This document shows, in pieces, positions 8,323 through 16,945 of a DNA stretch of 59,014 bases (position 1 is its first letter; each line of letters begins with the position of its first letter). Location of the stretch: assembly GCA_014360805.1 (NCBI GenBank), contig JACIWU010000009.1, forward strand, positions 1 to 59,014, written 5' to 3'. Below the pieces are notes generated by a model. That model was given only the letters and a program-made list of their open reading frames with translations, did not search any database and was not told where the DNA came from. Origin of the DNA: Chloroflexota bacterium (lineage in GTDB: Bacteria > Chloroflexota > Anaerolineae > DTLA01). Both the position numbers and the translations under genes were made by a program.

Positions 8323-9165
8323 TCATACCCGGCGCTGCCCCGCCATCGCCTGCTCTATGATCTTGGCGTAGGCGGCCGTGTATTCCGGGAACTCCCGTTC
8401 GTGGAAGATGCCGCGAACGATCTTGCCTTGGAGTTGCTCGGGCGTCATCTTGGCGGCGGCCTCCCGCGTTACGCTGTTCTCCTTCTGCCAGCGCAGCATG
8501 TCCACAGCCGTGCCGAGTTTGTTGATGCGCCCAAAGGTCGTGTGGCAGTAACTGACAGCCTCCACCACCGAGAACCCCTCGTGCACAAGCGCCTTCTCAA
8601 TCAGCCTATCCAGTTCCACGGCATGGTAAACCGTGCCCCGCGCCACGAACGTCGCACCCGCCGCGATGGCCAGTTCGCAAATGGGGAACGGCTGGTCTAT
8701 GTTGCCGTAGGGCGCGGTCGTAGCAAGGCTGCCCGTGGGCGTCGTGGGCGAATACTGCCCACCGGTCATCCCGTACACCGAGTTGTTGATGACGATGGAC
8801 GTAATGCCGATGTTCCGGCGCGCGGCGTGGATAAAGTGGTTCCCGCCGATGGCCAGGGCGTCGCCGTCGCCCATGATGGCAATCACGTGCATCTCCGGCT
8901 TCACCATCTTCAGGCCAGTCGCGAAGGCCAACGCCCGCCCGTGGGTGGTATGCATGGTATTGAAGTCCATGTACACCGGCATCCGTCCGCTACACCCGAT
9001 GCCCGAAATCATGGCGATATCGTCTTTCTCCCAGCCCAGGCGATCTATGGCGCGGATGATCGCGCTCATCACAATGCCTATCCCGCAGCCGGGACACCAT
9101 ACGTTGGGGAACTTCTTGTGGCGTCGCAGGTAACGGTACATGCGGTTCTCTTCGTAGCGTCTCAC
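8323..9165 (-). CDS. korB: 2-oxoacid:ferredoxin oxidoreductase, beta (TPP-binding) subunit
   Basis: Thiamine-diphosphate and FeS-binding subunit, 280 aa. It shows the Cys pair in NVWCPGCGIGI, a further Cys in GIGCSGR, and the TPP motif GDGDALAIGGNHFIH ending in INN. The short beta subunit belongs to the KorB type and not to the longer PorB type. GTG 9165 begins 2 bp after the korA stop; ATG 9141 is an alternative start. Order on the strand is ferredoxin, korA, korB, korC, the arrangement of a complete four-part enzyme. Confidence 0.93.
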   Translation of the reverse strand: MRRYEENRMYRYLRRHKKFPNVWCPGCGIGIVMSAIIRAIDRLGWEKDDIAMISGIGCSGRMPVYMDFNTMHTTHGRALAFATGLKMVKPEMHVIAIMGDGDALAIGGNHFIHAARRNIGITSIVINNSVYGMTGGQYSPTTPTGSLATTAPYGNIDQPFPICELAIAAGATFVARGTVYHAVELDRLIEKALVHEGFSVVEAVSYCHTTFGRINKLGTAVDMLRWQKENSVTREAAAKMTPEQLQGKIVRGIFHEREFPEYTAAYAKIIEQAMAGQRRV

Positions 9166-9167
9166 CT

Positions 9168-10289
9168 CTACTTCTCCTCAATGGCCGCTAAAATCTGCTG
9201 AGGCGTGATCATTTCCCCGTTGGCCCGATTCACGCGCCGAACCTTCTGCCTGCCAACGACGCGCTCCACTTCCAGGGCCAGTTGCCCCAGGTTCATCTCG
9301 GGCACGATGACCCGCTTGCACTGGCGGGCCAGCCGCTCCGTAACCTCTTCGGGGAACGGCCAGATGGTCTCCAACTTCAGGAAGCCCACCTTGTACCGCT
9401 TGGCGCGGGCCAACTTCACGGCATGGCGCGCCGCGCGGGCCGTGGCCCCGTAGGCCACCACCAGCACCCGCGACCCAGCCGGAAAGTCCTCCTCCCACGA
9501 AAGGACGTCCGAAAGATGTTGGTTTATCTTGCCAAACACGCGAGCGATCCAAGGGTCAATCTCGTCCACGCGCTCCGTCGGGAAGCCCGCCCGGTCGTGG
9601 AACAGCCCCGTGATATGATAGCGGTAGCCCTCGCCAAAGGGAGCCAGCGGCGGCACGTCCGTGCTGGGATCTTCAAACGGGAAGTACCATTCGGGCGGCA
9701 CGTGGGCAGCCACCCGATCGGTGATCTCCAGCGTCTCCCGCGGGGGCAGTTCCACCCGCTCCCGCATGTGCCCCACCACCTCGTCCATCAGCAAGATGAC
9801 CGGCGACCGGTATTTCTCCGACAGGTTGAACGCCCGCACGGTCAGCAGGAACGCCTCCAGCACGGACGACGGCGACAGCACGATGATGGGGTGATCGCCG
9901 TGGGTGCCCCACCGGGCCTGCATCACATCGCCCTGGGAAGGCTTGGTCGGCAACCCCGTGCTCGGCCCCGTGCGCTGCACGTCCACGATGACGCACGGGA
10001 TTTCCGCCATGGCCGCGTAGCCGATGTTCTCCTGCATGAGCGAGAACCCCGGGCCACTGGTCGCCGTCATCGCTTTGACGCCGCCCACCGACGCGCCGAT
10101 GACCGCCGCGATGCTGGCGATCTCATCCTCCATTTGGATGAAGTGCCCGCCCACCTGGGGCAGGCGTCGCGACAGGAGTTCCGCGATCTCCGACGAGGGC
10201 GTGATCGGGTAGCCGGCGAAGAAGCGGCATCCCGCGGCAAGCGCGCCCTCCACGCATGCCTCATTGCCCTGCATCAGTCGCGCTGCCAT
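9168..10289 (-). CDS. korA: 2-oxoacid:ferredoxin oxidoreductase, alpha subunit
   Basis: A 373-aa alpha subunit carrying the pyrimidine-binding half of the TPP site. Diagnostic stretches are GCRFFAGYPITPSSEIAE at the N-terminus, the TATSGPGFSLMQE loop, and QRTGPSTGLPTKPSQGD. Near the C-terminus, VIVPEMNLGQLA is typical of KorA. It starts within the last 29 bp of the ferredoxin gene, with GGAGGAGGAG directly upstream, so translation is coupled. In anaerobes such enzymes run oxidatively to make reduced ferredoxin or reductively in carbon fixation; the direction here is unknown. Confidence 0.94.
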   Translation of the reverse strand: MAARLMQGNEACVEGALAAGCRFFAGYPITPSSEIAELLSRRLPQVGGHFIQMEDEIASIAAVIGASVGGVKAMTATSGPGFSLMQENIGYAAMAEIPCVIVDVQRTGPSTGLPTKPSQGDVMQARWGTHGDHPIIVLSPSSVLEAFLLTVRAFNLSEKYRSPVILLMDEVVGHMRERVELPPRETLEITDRVAAHVPPEWYFPFEDPSTDVPPLAPFGEGYRYHITGLFHDRAGFPTERVDEIDPWIARVFGKINQHLSDVLSWEEDFPAGSRVLVVAYGATARAARHAVKLARAKRYKVGFLKLETIWPFPEEVTERLARQCKRVIVPEMNLGQLALEVERVVGRQKVRRVNRANGEMITPQQILAAIEEK

Positions 10290-10557
10290 CCGTCTCCTCC
10301 TCCACTTCGGTTACCACGATAGCCAGGTCGGGGCAGTGTACGTCGCACCAGTGGCACGCCGTACACTGATCCTCGTGCGCCACCACGGGCCTGCCGTCCT
10401 CGTCCATCTCGTACACGTGCTGCGGGCAGAACGCGATGCAGATGCCGCACCCTTTGCACCAGTTGTCAAACACGTGAACGTGCCCGCGGCGCCGCTTCTT
10501 CCGCCCCGCAGGTGCCGTCGCCACCGCCTGGGGGCCTTCCTGTTCTTCCGACGCCAT
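10261..10557 (-). CDS. korD: 2x[4Fe-4S] ferredoxin subunit of the 2-oxoacid oxidoreductase
   Basis: A 98-aa protein with two classical cluster motifs, CKGCGICIAFCP and CTACHWCDVHCP, preceded by a 25-residue Lys/Arg/Ala-rich N-terminal tail. It is the KorD/PorD-type electron acceptor of the enzyme encoded next on the strand and the first gene of that operon. ATG 10557 is chosen because GGAGG sits 5 bases before it; the frame is open 10 codons further upstream without a site. A TTGACG-16-TAAAAT promoter lies just upstream. Confidence 0.9.
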   Translation of the reverse strand: MASEEQEGPQAVATAPAGRKKRRRGHVHVFDNWCKGCGICIAFCPQHVYEMDEDGRPVVAHEDQCTACHWCDVHCPDLAIVVTEVEEETDGSATDAGQ

Positions 10558-10598
10558 GTCATCCTCCTGTTGTGCCGCAAAGTACAATCGCCACGGCT

Positions 10599-10626
10599 AT
10601 TTTATGAGTTTGGGCGCTGGCGTCAA
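10599..10626 (-). promoter_or_regulatory. Sigma70-type promoter of the kor operon
   Basis: Minus strand: -35 TTGACG (10626-10621), 16-bp spacer, -10 TAAAAT (10604-10599), about 40 bp before the ferredoxin start. It lies back to back with the plus-strand trmI promoter. Confidence 0.6.
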
Positions 10627-10683
10627 AGATGGCACGCCAGACGCCGGAACTGCCCGCTGTGAGCCTTGTCGCGCCACTGCGAA

Positions 10684-10712
10684 TTGCGCACATGCCCATC
10701 GCGGCCTATAAT
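10684..10712 (+). promoter_or_regulatory. Sigma70-type promoter of the trmI-like gene
   Basis: -35 TTGCGC (10684-10689), 17-bp spacer, consensus -10 TATAAT (10707-10712). The predicted start near 10719 leaves a leader of about 60 bases before ATG 10779. This promoter location is one reason to reject a longer coding start at 10629. Confidence 0.62.
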
Positions 10713-10778
10713 GGGCGCAGGCCGGTCGCCCCAGGGCGGCGGCGACGCACGGCCCAGCCTGCACAGGAGGCTCCACCC

Positions 10779-11633
10779 ATGGCCGAAGCCCGCGAAGGCG
10801 ACGTGGTGCTCTTCATCGCCAAAGACCGCAAACGCTATCTGGTGCGCCTGTCCCAAGACGGCGCGCTTCACACCAAGCACGGCGTCATCGCCCACGCCGA
10901 AATCATCGGCCGTCCGCTTGGCCGCAAGGTGTTGACCCACCTCGGCGTACCCTTCCTGGTGCTGGAACCCTCCACCGAAGACCTCATCCTGGAACTCAAG
11001 CGGGCGACGCAGATCATGTTCCCGAAGGACATCGGCTACACGCTCATGAAACTGGGCGTGCAAGCGGGCAGCCGCGTGGTGGAGGCGGGCACGGGCAGTG
11101 GGGGGCTGACCCTGGCGCTGGCGCGGGCGGTGGGGCCTCAAGGACGCATCTACTCCTACGAGTCCAACCCCCAGGCCCTGGCCCTGGCCCGCAAGAACCT
11201 GGAATCGCTCGGGCTGCTGGACCGCGTGGAACTCAAGGAGCGCGACATTGCCGAAGGCTTTGACGAGACCGATGTGGATGCGCTTTTTCTGGACGTGCGC
11301 CACCCCTGGGAGTACCTGTCGCAGGCGCGGGCCGCCCTGAAGCAGGGCGGGTTCTTCGGAGCCATCGTCCCCACGACCAACCAGGTAGCCCAGTTGCTGG
11401 AGGGGCTGGCGCAGTTTGCCTTCGCCAACGTCCAGGTGGAGGAACTGCTGGTGCGCGAGTACAAGACGCTGCCCGGACGGCTCCGCCCGATGGACAGGAT
11501 GATCGCGCACACGGGGTATCTGGTGTTCGCGCGACCGGTGGAATCCCCGTTCGGCCAGGTGATCGGCCATGGCGCGGGCAAGATCGTCTGGCCTCCCGAC
11601 GATTCCGACGCCGCAGACAGCGAGGAGGAGTGA
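10779..11633 (+). CDS. trmI: tRNA (adenine-N1-)-methyltransferase TrmI-like (m1A58)
   Basis: SAM-dependent methyltransferase of 284 aa. The N-terminal beta domain (DVVLFIAKDRKRYLVRL) is typical of TrmI. The Rossmann core has VVEAGTGSGGLTLALA (SAM motif I), IYSYESNP (motif II), and the family's LDVRHPW in place of the usual catalytic loop. A C-terminal RLRPMDRMIAHTGYLVFARP is also characteristic. It should methylate A58 of tRNA; some homologues act in archaeal-type tRNA or rRNA sites. ATG 10779 has CAGGAGG 8 bases upstream. It overlaps the next gene by one base (TGATG). Confidence 0.9.
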   Translation: MAEAREGDVVLFIAKDRKRYLVRLSQDGALHTKHGVIAHAEIIGRPLGRKVLTHLGVPFLVLEPSTEDLILELKRATQIMFPKDIGYTLMKLGVQAGSRVVEAGTGSGGLTLALARAVGPQGRIYSYESNPQALALARKNLESLGLLDRVELKERDIAEGFDETDVDALFLDVRHPWEYLSQARAALKQGGFFGAIVPTTNQVAQLLEGLAQFAFANVQVEELLVREYKTLPGRLRPMDRMIAHTGYLVFARPVESPFGQVIGHGAGKIVWPPDDSDAADSEEE

Positions 11634-11905
11634 TGTTTCGGTCCACACGCCCCAGAAGGCCCGGCCTGACGCTCGTGTACACGTCGCAGGGAATGCTGCC
11701 TGCCCAGGTCATCAAGACGAAGTTGGAAGCCGCGGGCATTCCGGCGCTCCTGGAATACGAGAGCGCGGGCCAGGCCATCGGCATCACCATGGACGGCCTG
11801 GGCGAGGTGCACGTCTTCGTGCCCGACGATTTCGCGGACGACGCGCGCCGAGTCCTGGACGTGCAAGGCCCGCCCGATGAGGACGAGATCGGCGTCCAGG
11901 ACTAG
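11633..11905 (+). CDS. DUF2007-type small protein (putative signal-transducing)
   Basis: About 90 aa. The sequence LVYTSQGMLPAQVIKTKLEAAGIPALLEYES followed by VHVFVPDDFADDARRVL matches the pattern of DUF2007 proteins (a beta-alpha-beta ferredoxin-like fold with a conserved V-x-V-P-x-xx-A end), which in other proteins occurs fused to zinc ribbons or PII-like domains. No enzymatic residue is evident. The start ATG overlaps the trmI stop, with GAGGAGG within the end of trmI; a GTG one codon earlier is possible. It is co-transcribed with trmI and converges on a zinc-ribbon gene. Confidence 0.72.
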   Translation: MFRSTRPRRPGLTLVYTSQGMLPAQVIKTKLEAAGIPALLEYESAGQAIGITMDGLGEVHVFVPDDFADDARRVLDVQGPPDEDEIGVQD

Positions 11906-11921
11906 GCCGCTGCGGCGTCGG

Positions 11922-12398
11922 CTACCCGATCTTCGTGCCGCAGTCGGGGCAGAACTTCGCACCCTCGCTGAGTTTCGCGCCGCAGTTTGGGCAGAACCTA
12001 GCCGGGGCCGCGGCGGGCTGGGCGGCGGGGGCTACCGGCTCGGCGGGCTGCGCCGGCTCGGGCGCAGCGGGTTCTACGGGCTGCGCCGGCCCTGCGGCAG
12101 GCGCGCCCTCAAACTGCATCGCCTTCACCGCCGCCAGTTCCTGCTCCTTGGCAGCCACCTGCGCCTGCAGGTCAGCAATGGCCGGGATGAGTTCCTCCAG
12201 TTCGGGGAAGTGCATTCCGGCAGCCCTCAGTTCCAGCACCTTGTCGGCGATCGCCACCTTGGCTTCCAACACCTGCTGCTTCAGTTTGGCGATCTCGGCG
12301 TTGAGAGCCGAGGTCTTGCGCACCTTCTCGGCCTCAAATTTGGCCTGCTCGGCGGCCTTGCTGACGCCCTTCGCCAGTTTGTCAAATATCGGGGGCAT
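11922..12398 (-). CDS. Zinc-ribbon protein with an N-terminal coiled coil
   Basis: A 158-aa protein in three parts. Residues about 1-85 are charged and heptad-like (EVRKTSALNAEIAKLKQQV), a likely coiled coil. Residues about 90-130 are an Ala/Pro/Glu-rich linker. The last 25 residues hold a double CxxC zinc ribbon, FCPNCGAKLSEGAKFCPDCG. It resembles the widespread zinc-ribbon proteins that act as adaptors, but no partner is visible. It has its own -10 element (TATAAT, 12443-12438) with a poor -35. Confidence 0.75.
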   Translation of the reverse strand: MPPIFDKLAKGVSKAAEQAKFEAEKVRKTSALNAEIAKLKQQVLEAKVAIADKVLELRAAGMHFPELEELIPAIADLQAQVAAKEQELAAVKAMQFEGAPAAGPAQPVEPAAPEPAQPAEPVAPAAQPAAAPARFCPNCGAKLSEGAKFCPDCGTKIG

Positions 12399-12437
12399 GA
12401 ACGGTTCCTCCTATGGGTTTGACTGAACTGCGGGGTC

Positions 12438-12466
12438 ATTATAGCACAAAAACGCTAACAAGGACA
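12438..12466 (-). promoter_or_regulatory. Possible promoter of the zinc-ribbon gene
   Basis: A perfect -10 hexamer TATAAT (12443-12438) on the minus strand, about 40 bp before the start codon. At 17-bp spacing the -35 position reads TGTCCT, a weak match, so activation or an extended element may be needed. Confidence 0.4.
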
Positions 12467-12489
12467 GCGCGCATTCCCCATCGGGCAAG

Positions 12490-12519
12490 TTGACAGCCCC
12501 TCCCCCGCGGTGCTATAGT
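12490..12519 (+). promoter_or_regulatory. Sigma70-type promoter of the metallo-hydrolase gene
   Basis: -35 TTGACA (12490-12495), 18-bp spacer, -10 TATAGT (12514-12519). It leaves a leader of about 100 bases before ATG 12624 in which no riboswitch-like structure was recognised. Confidence 0.68.
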
Positions 12520-12623
12520 GAGCGTGGTGCGCAGCAACCCGTGTCGCACCGCTGGCATTCCGGGCAACCCTTGCTGACACACACGGCAAACAGGGGCAGG
12601 CACAGGCCCCAGAGGAGGGTAGA

Positions 12624-13235
12624 ATGATCGCGCATATCCACTGGCTCGGCCACGCTACCGTGCGCCTGGACTTTGACAAGATCATCTACGTGGATCCGTG
12701 GAAGATTCGCAGCGGCGCGCCCAAAGCCGACCTCATCCTCATCACCCACGACCACTACGACCACTTTTCCAAGCCCGACGTGGACAAAATCCGCAAGGAT
12801 TCCACGTCGGTGGTTACCATTGCGACCGTCGCCGCCGCCCTCAAAGGCAACGTCCACGTCGTCAAGCCCGGCGACTCCATCACCATCCAGGGGGTTGGCA
12901 TCCAGGCGGTGCCGGCGTACAACATCGGCAAGCAGTTCCACCCCAAGGCCGCTGGGTATGTGGGCTTCGTCATCCAGACGGGAGGCCACGCCATCTACAT
13001 CGCCGGCGACAGCGACCTGACGCCAGAAATGAAATCGGTGCGCGCCGACGTGGCCCTGCTGCCCGTGGGCGGAAAGTACACGATGACCGCCGAGGAGGCC
13101 GCCCAGGCCGCCAACGCCATCCAGCCAAAACTCGCCATCCCGCTGCACTACGGCGACATCGTCGGCTCCAAGGCGGACGCCGAGCGGTTCCGCAGCCTGT
13201 GCAAGGTTCCGGTGCAAATCCTACAGCCCGAATAG
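12624..13235 (+). CDS. Metallo-beta-lactamase-fold hydrolase (UPF0173-like)
   Basis: A 203-aa MBL-fold protein. The N-terminus MIAHIHWLGHATVRLDFDKIIYVDPW and the metal motif THDHYDHF (HxHxDH) are typical of the UPF0173/UlaG-like group; later IYIAGDSDLTPEM gives the Asp ligand and IPLHYGD the last His. Members hydrolyse lactones, phosphodiesters or unknown substrates; none can be assigned here. The ribosome-binding site is GAGGAGGG. It is followed after 13 bp by an exported protein gene on the same strand, so they probably share a transcript. Confidence 0.85.
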   Translation: MIAHIHWLGHATVRLDFDKIIYVDPWKIRSGAPKADLILITHDHYDHFSKPDVDKIRKDSTSVVTIATVAAALKGNVHVVKPGDSITIQGVGIQAVPAYNIGKQFHPKAAGYVGFVIQTGGHAIYIAGDSDLTPEMKSVRADVALLPVGGKYTMTAEEAAQAANAIQPKLAIPLHYGDIVGSKADAERFRSLCKVPVQILQPE

Positions 13236-13248
13236 GACAGGAGAGCCA

Positions 13249-13920
13249 ATGCCGCACATACCCCAACGCACGTCCCGCCTGGCGCGCCGTGTATGCGCGG
13301 CAGCGGCCATCCTTGCGTGCGCGCTGGCCGCCGCCTGTTGCAGCGCGCCTACCGCCGCGCCAGCCACGCCGGCCCCCACCGCCCCGCCGACCCCGATGCC
13401 CATCGCCACGCCGCCCTTCGGGCTTACGCTGCCCTTCCCGAAAGAGGCCAACACCGGACGGTCGCCGGCCTTCGTTACGGTGGAAGGCATCCCCATCATC
13501 GGATTTTATGTCAACAACGGAGGGCTGGTGTTGGCCCCGCACGAGGCCGCCGTCGTGGAGGTCTTGCTCGTAACAGAGCCGACGGCCCTGCTCAAGGAAG
13601 GAGGGCTGGTGCTCAACTTCATCCACCCCGCCGGGTTTGCCAGCCAAATCTACCTTTGGCATGGGCAGGCCGTGCAACAGGACAAGTCGGGCGCCTACAG
13701 GCCGCTGAACCTGACTCCCGCCCAGCCCTCGCTCAGTTACGGCCCCGTCTATCGGGGGCAGGTGGTGGCGCTTGCCGGCGAACCGTTCCCTCAGGCGCCA
13801 TTCAAGGGCGCGAACCTGCTGCTCACCCTGGCCCGGCAGGACGGCTCCTACGTGCCCCCCGACACCCTGTGGCTCCAGGGCAAGCCCCAGTACGTCGCCA
13901 CGCCAACGCCCGCGAAGTGA
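13249..13920 (+). CDS. Predicted lipoprotein of unknown function
   Basis: A 223-aa exported protein. It has a basic N-terminus, a hydrophobic stretch (VCAAAAILACALAAAC) and a lipobox-like end with Cys at 30-31, then an Ala/Thr/Pro-rich linker (about 32-55). The mature part (about 60-215) is beta-rich by inspection and has no recognised motif. Its stop codon abuts the stop of the convergent M1 peptidase gene with no base between them (TGATCA). Function unknown; a cell-surface role is inferred from the export signal only. Confidence 0.7.
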   Translation: MPHIPQRTSRLARRVCAAAAILACALAAACCSAPTAAPATPAPTAPPTPMPIATPPFGLTLPFPKEANTGRSPAFVTVEGIPIIGFYVNNGGLVLAPHEAAVVEVLLVTEPTALLKEGGLVLNFIHPAGFASQIYLWHGQAVQQDKSGAYRPLNLTPAQPSLSYGPVYRGQVVALAGEPFPQAPFKGANLLLTLARQDGSYVPPDTLWLQGKPQYVATPTPAK

Positions 13921-15588
13921 TCACTCGCTGAAGAACCACTGTCGGAAGAAGGCGTCCAAATCGCGCCCGGCCTCTTCTTCTAGCAAGTCCAGCAGACCCT
14001 GTCCGCGGGCCACCTGGAAGCGCGAATGCTCGTAGTAGCGGCGCAGCGCCCGGAAGAACGCATCGTCGCCGATCTCTGCGCGAAGGGTCTGAAGCGCAAT
14101 CGCCCCTTTATAATACACCGTAGTAACGTAGTCCCAACTGCTCCGAAACCGCCCCACCGGCCAGGTTACCGCGCCCACGGTTCCGTTCCTCTGGCCCGTC
14201 TCATAGCGCTCCACCCACTGCGCGTACTGCGACCGGAAAGCCTCCCCGCCCATGATGTCCTGCACGTACACGCCCGAGGACAACGTAGCCAGCGCCTCAT
14301 CCAGCCACGGCTCGCGCAGGATGTCGTTGCCCACGACCCCGTACCACCACTGGTGCGCGATCTCGTGGGCCGTCGTAACGTCCAGCCGCCACTTCTCGGC
14401 GGGCGTGTACAGCGCGTCGGAAACAAGCACAACGCCCGGATACTCCATCCCCAGCAGCCCGATGAGCGGCGCTTCCACAATGTCCAACTCGCGATACAGG
14501 TAAGGCCCGAAGCGGGCGTTGAAGACGCTCAGGGCATCCTTGCCGGCGACCAGTGCTTCGGTGCGGGCCGCCCCGTGCTCGGGATAGGCGTAGGAGCGCA
14601 GGGTAATGTCGCCCACGCGCCCCGACGCCACGTTCAGGCTCGGCGACAGCGCCACGAAGAAATCGCGCGCCGGCCCCGAAAGGAACGCGTGGGTAATGCC
14701 GTGGACGCCCGCCTCCGAAGCCACCTCGCTGCCCGTCGCGATGATGGTGTAGCCCTCCGGCGCGGTGAACCAGACCTCGTAGAAGGCGATCTCGCTGTAC
14801 ACCGGGTCGCCCCAGTCGGGCACCGCGTCCAGCCGCCAGCCCTCGCCCTCGTACACGGCCAGCATCGGGAACCATTCCGCCAGCAGGGTCAGCCCCTTCG
14901 CCTGTCGGAATATCCCGTAGCCTTGCTCGCGAGTCCAGGGCTGTTCGCCCTCCACCGGAATGTCGGCCCGCCATTCCAGGTACAACATCAGCGCCTCGCC
15001 CGGCCGCCACGCCTCCGGCAGCGCCACCCGCACCACGGACACATCGGCCCCTTCGGCCCAGTCCAGCGGCTTCCCCCAGTCGTCCGTAACGCGGCTCAAC
15101 TCCATCCGGGCGGGGCCGTACAGCCTGCCCGCGCTGGGGTACAGCCGGAAGTACACCTCCGACAGCGCGCGGCCACTGCGGTTCACCACGCGCACCCGCT
15201 CGGCGCCGCGCAGCGACATCGTCGCGGGGTCAAAGGACGCGGCAATCTGATAGCGCGGGGCATTCTGCAACCCCTCCAGGTATGGGACCGCCGAGGGCAC
15301 CATGACGCGCGCGTGCGCCTGGGGTTCCGACGGCAACGAGGCAAACGGCGCGGGCGAGGTCGGCGTGGCCGTGGGAGAGGGCGTTGCCGACGGGGCAGGG
15401 CTTGGCGTCGCCGTCCGCGACGGCGCAGTTGGCGCCGCCGTGGTGGGGGCAGGCGTCGGGTGGCAAGCCCCTAGGGCTAGCACCGTCACCAGCGCGACAA
15501 GCGCAAGTCCCACGGCCCACCGCAACCCAAGTCGCCCGCGACGACTTCTTGTTCCGTTCGTGGCAGCAAACGCGGCCTCACTCAGCAC
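13921..15588 (-). CDS. M1-family zinc metallopeptidase, lipoprotein
   Basis: Predicted outer-face aminopeptidase of about 555 aa. The zinc motif is THEIAHQWW-type (AHEIAHQWWYG), followed 18 residues later by the third ligand Glu in WLDEALATLSS; the upstream LIGLLGMEYPGVV stretch corresponds to the GxMEN exopeptidase motif, with N replaced by Y. The N-terminus has a helix ending in the lipobox LALGAC and a long Thr/Pro/Ser-rich linker. GTG 15588 is preferred because GCGAGG precedes it and it lies after the clpX terminator; GTG 15630 is possible but falls inside that hairpin. The altered GxMEN motif makes strict aminopeptidase activity uncertain. Confidence 0.88.
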   Translation of the reverse strand: MLSEAAFAATNGTRSRRGRLGLRWAVGLALVALVTVLALGACHPTPAPTTAAPTAPSRTATPSPAPSATPSPTATPTSPAPFASLPSEPQAHARVMVPSAVPYLEGLQNAPRYQIAASFDPATMSLRGAERVRVVNRSGRALSEVYFRLYPSAGRLYGPARMELSRVTDDWGKPLDWAEGADVSVVRVALPEAWRPGEALMLYLEWRADIPVEGEQPWTREQGYGIFRQAKGLTLLAEWFPMLAVYEGEGWRLDAVPDWGDPVYSEIAFYEVWFTAPEGYTIIATGSEVASEAGVHGITHAFLSGPARDFFVALSPSLNVASGRVGDITLRSYAYPEHGAARTEALVAGKDALSVFNARFGPYLYRELDIVEAPLIGLLGMEYPGVVLVSDALYTPAEKWRLDVTTAHEIAHQWWYGVVGNDILREPWLDEALATLSSGVYVQDIMGGEAFRSQYAQWVERYETGQRNGTVGAVTWPVGRFRSSWDYVTTVYYKGAIALQTLRAEIGDDAFFRALRRYYEHSRFQVARGQGLLDLLEEEAGRDLDAFFRQWFFSE

Positions 15589-15602
15589 GGCAGCCTCGCA
15601 AC

Positions 15603-15633
15603 AAAAAGGGATGAGAGGATGCCCCCTCACCCC
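15603..15633 (-). terminator. Rho-independent terminator after clpX
   Basis: On the minus strand GGGGTGAG (15633-15626) pairs with CTCATCCC (15615-15608) with one G-U pair, extended by inner pairs to about 11 bp, followed directly by TTTTT (15607-15603). It ends the tig-clpP-clpX transcript and separates it from the M1 peptidase gene. Confidence 0.8.
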
Positions 15634-15658
15634 TTATCGCGATCGTCCACGGAGCAAT

Positions 15659-16945
15659 TTAGGCCGTTTCTTCCAGGCCCACGATGCCCCTGTCGGACTG
15701 GGTTACCAGGATCGGTTTGGAACGCTTGCAGATGGTGTCCTCGTTCACGACGACCTTGCGCACGTCGCGGCGCGAAGGAATCTCGTACATGACATCCAGC
15801 AGCGCCTCTTCAATGATGGTGCGAAGGCCGCGGGCCCCCGTCTTATGCTTCATCGCCTCGCGGGCCGCCGCGCGCAACGCCCCCTCGGTGAACGTGAGTT
15901 CCACCTTGTCCATGGCGAACAGGCGCTGATACTGCTTGACGATGGCATTCTTGGGACGGGTGAGCACTTCCACCAGCGCGTCCTCGTCCAGGGGATCCAC
16001 GCTGACGGTAACCGGCATGCGCCCGACAAACTCGGGGATCATGCCATACGCCAGCAGGTCGTCCGGCGTTACCTGGCGCAGCAACTCGGAGGCCGTCCAC
16101 TCGGTCTTGCGACGCGCCTCGGCGCCCTTGGGGAAGCCAACCTGGCCCTTGACTCCGATGCGCTCGGCGATAATCCGATCCAGGTCGTCAAAAGCGCCGC
16201 CGCAGATGAACAGGATATTGCGCGTATCCAGTTGGATGAACTCCTGATGGGGGTGCTTGCGGCCACCCTGCGGCGGCACGTTCGCCACCGTCCCCTCTAT
16301 GATCTTCAGCAGCGCCTGCTGCACGCCCTCGCCCGAAACGTCGCGGGTGATGGAGGGGTTGTCGCCGCTCTTGCGGGCGATCTTGTCAATCTCGTCAATG
16401 TACACGATGCCCTTGGACGCCTTGGCCAGGTCAAAATCCGCCGCCTGAATCAGGCGCAGCAGGATATTCTCCACGTCCTCGCCCACGTAGCCCGCCTCGG
16501 TGAGGGCGGTGGCGTCGGCGATGCAAAAAGGCACGTCCAGGATTTTCGCCAGGGTCTGGGCGAGGAGCGTCTTGCCGCAGCCGGTCGGGCCGATGAGCAG
16601 GATGTTGCTCTTCTGGAGTTCCACGTCGTAGCACTCGTCGCCCGACGCGATGCGCTTGTAGTGATTGTACACGGCGACCGACAGGACTTTCTTGGCCCGC
16701 TCCTGGCCCACCACGTACTCGTCCAGGCGCTGGTAAATCTCCTGCGGGCTGGGGATGCGCTGGGGGATGAACTCGGCGGGAGTCTCCTTGGGCTGGAGCA
16801 TCTCGGCCTCAAGGATTTCGCGGCACAGGTTCACGCAATCATTGCAGATATAGACCCCGTCCGGCCCCGCGATGAGCCGATCCACCTCGTGCTGGCTGCG
16901 CCTACAGAACGAACAGACCTCTTCCGCCCGGCTGAGTCTAGGCAT
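15659..16945 (-). CDS. clpX: ATP-dependent Clp protease ATP-binding subunit ClpX
   Basis: AAA+ unfoldase of 428 aa that recognises substrates and feeds them to ClpP. The N-terminal zinc-binding domain has CSFCRR and CNDCVNLC; Walker A is GPTGCGKT, Walker B VYIDEID, with the sensor-2 region [10 protein letters not shown] near the end. The start overlaps the clpP stop by 8 bp. Expression is with tig and clpP. Nothing unusual in length or motifs. Confidence 0.97.
   Translation of the reverse strand: MPRLSRAEEVCSFCRRSQHEVDRLIAGPDGVYICNDCVNLCREILEAEMLQPKETPAEFIPQRIPSPQEIYQRLDEYVVGQERAKKVLSVAVYNHYKRIASGDECYDVELQKSNILLIGPTGCGKTLLAQTLAKILDVPFCIADATALTEAGYVGEDVENILLRLIQAADFDLAKASKGIVYIDEIDKIARKSGDNPSITRDVSGEGVQQALLKIIEGTVANVPPQGGRKHPHQEFIQLDTRNILFICGGAFDDLDRIIAERIGVKGQVGFPKGAEARRKTEWTASELLRQVTPDDLLAYGMIPEFVGRMPVTVSVDPLDEDALVEVLTRPKNAIVKQYQRLFAMDKVELTFTEGALRAAAREAMKHKTGARGLRTIIEEALLDVMYEIPSRRDVRKVVVNEDTICKRSKPILVTQSDRGIVGLEETA

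Noticed and set aside
13918-13923. TGATCA at the junction of two convergent stops considered as a regulatory site
   Set aside because: It is simply the two stop codons abutting; no other evidence.
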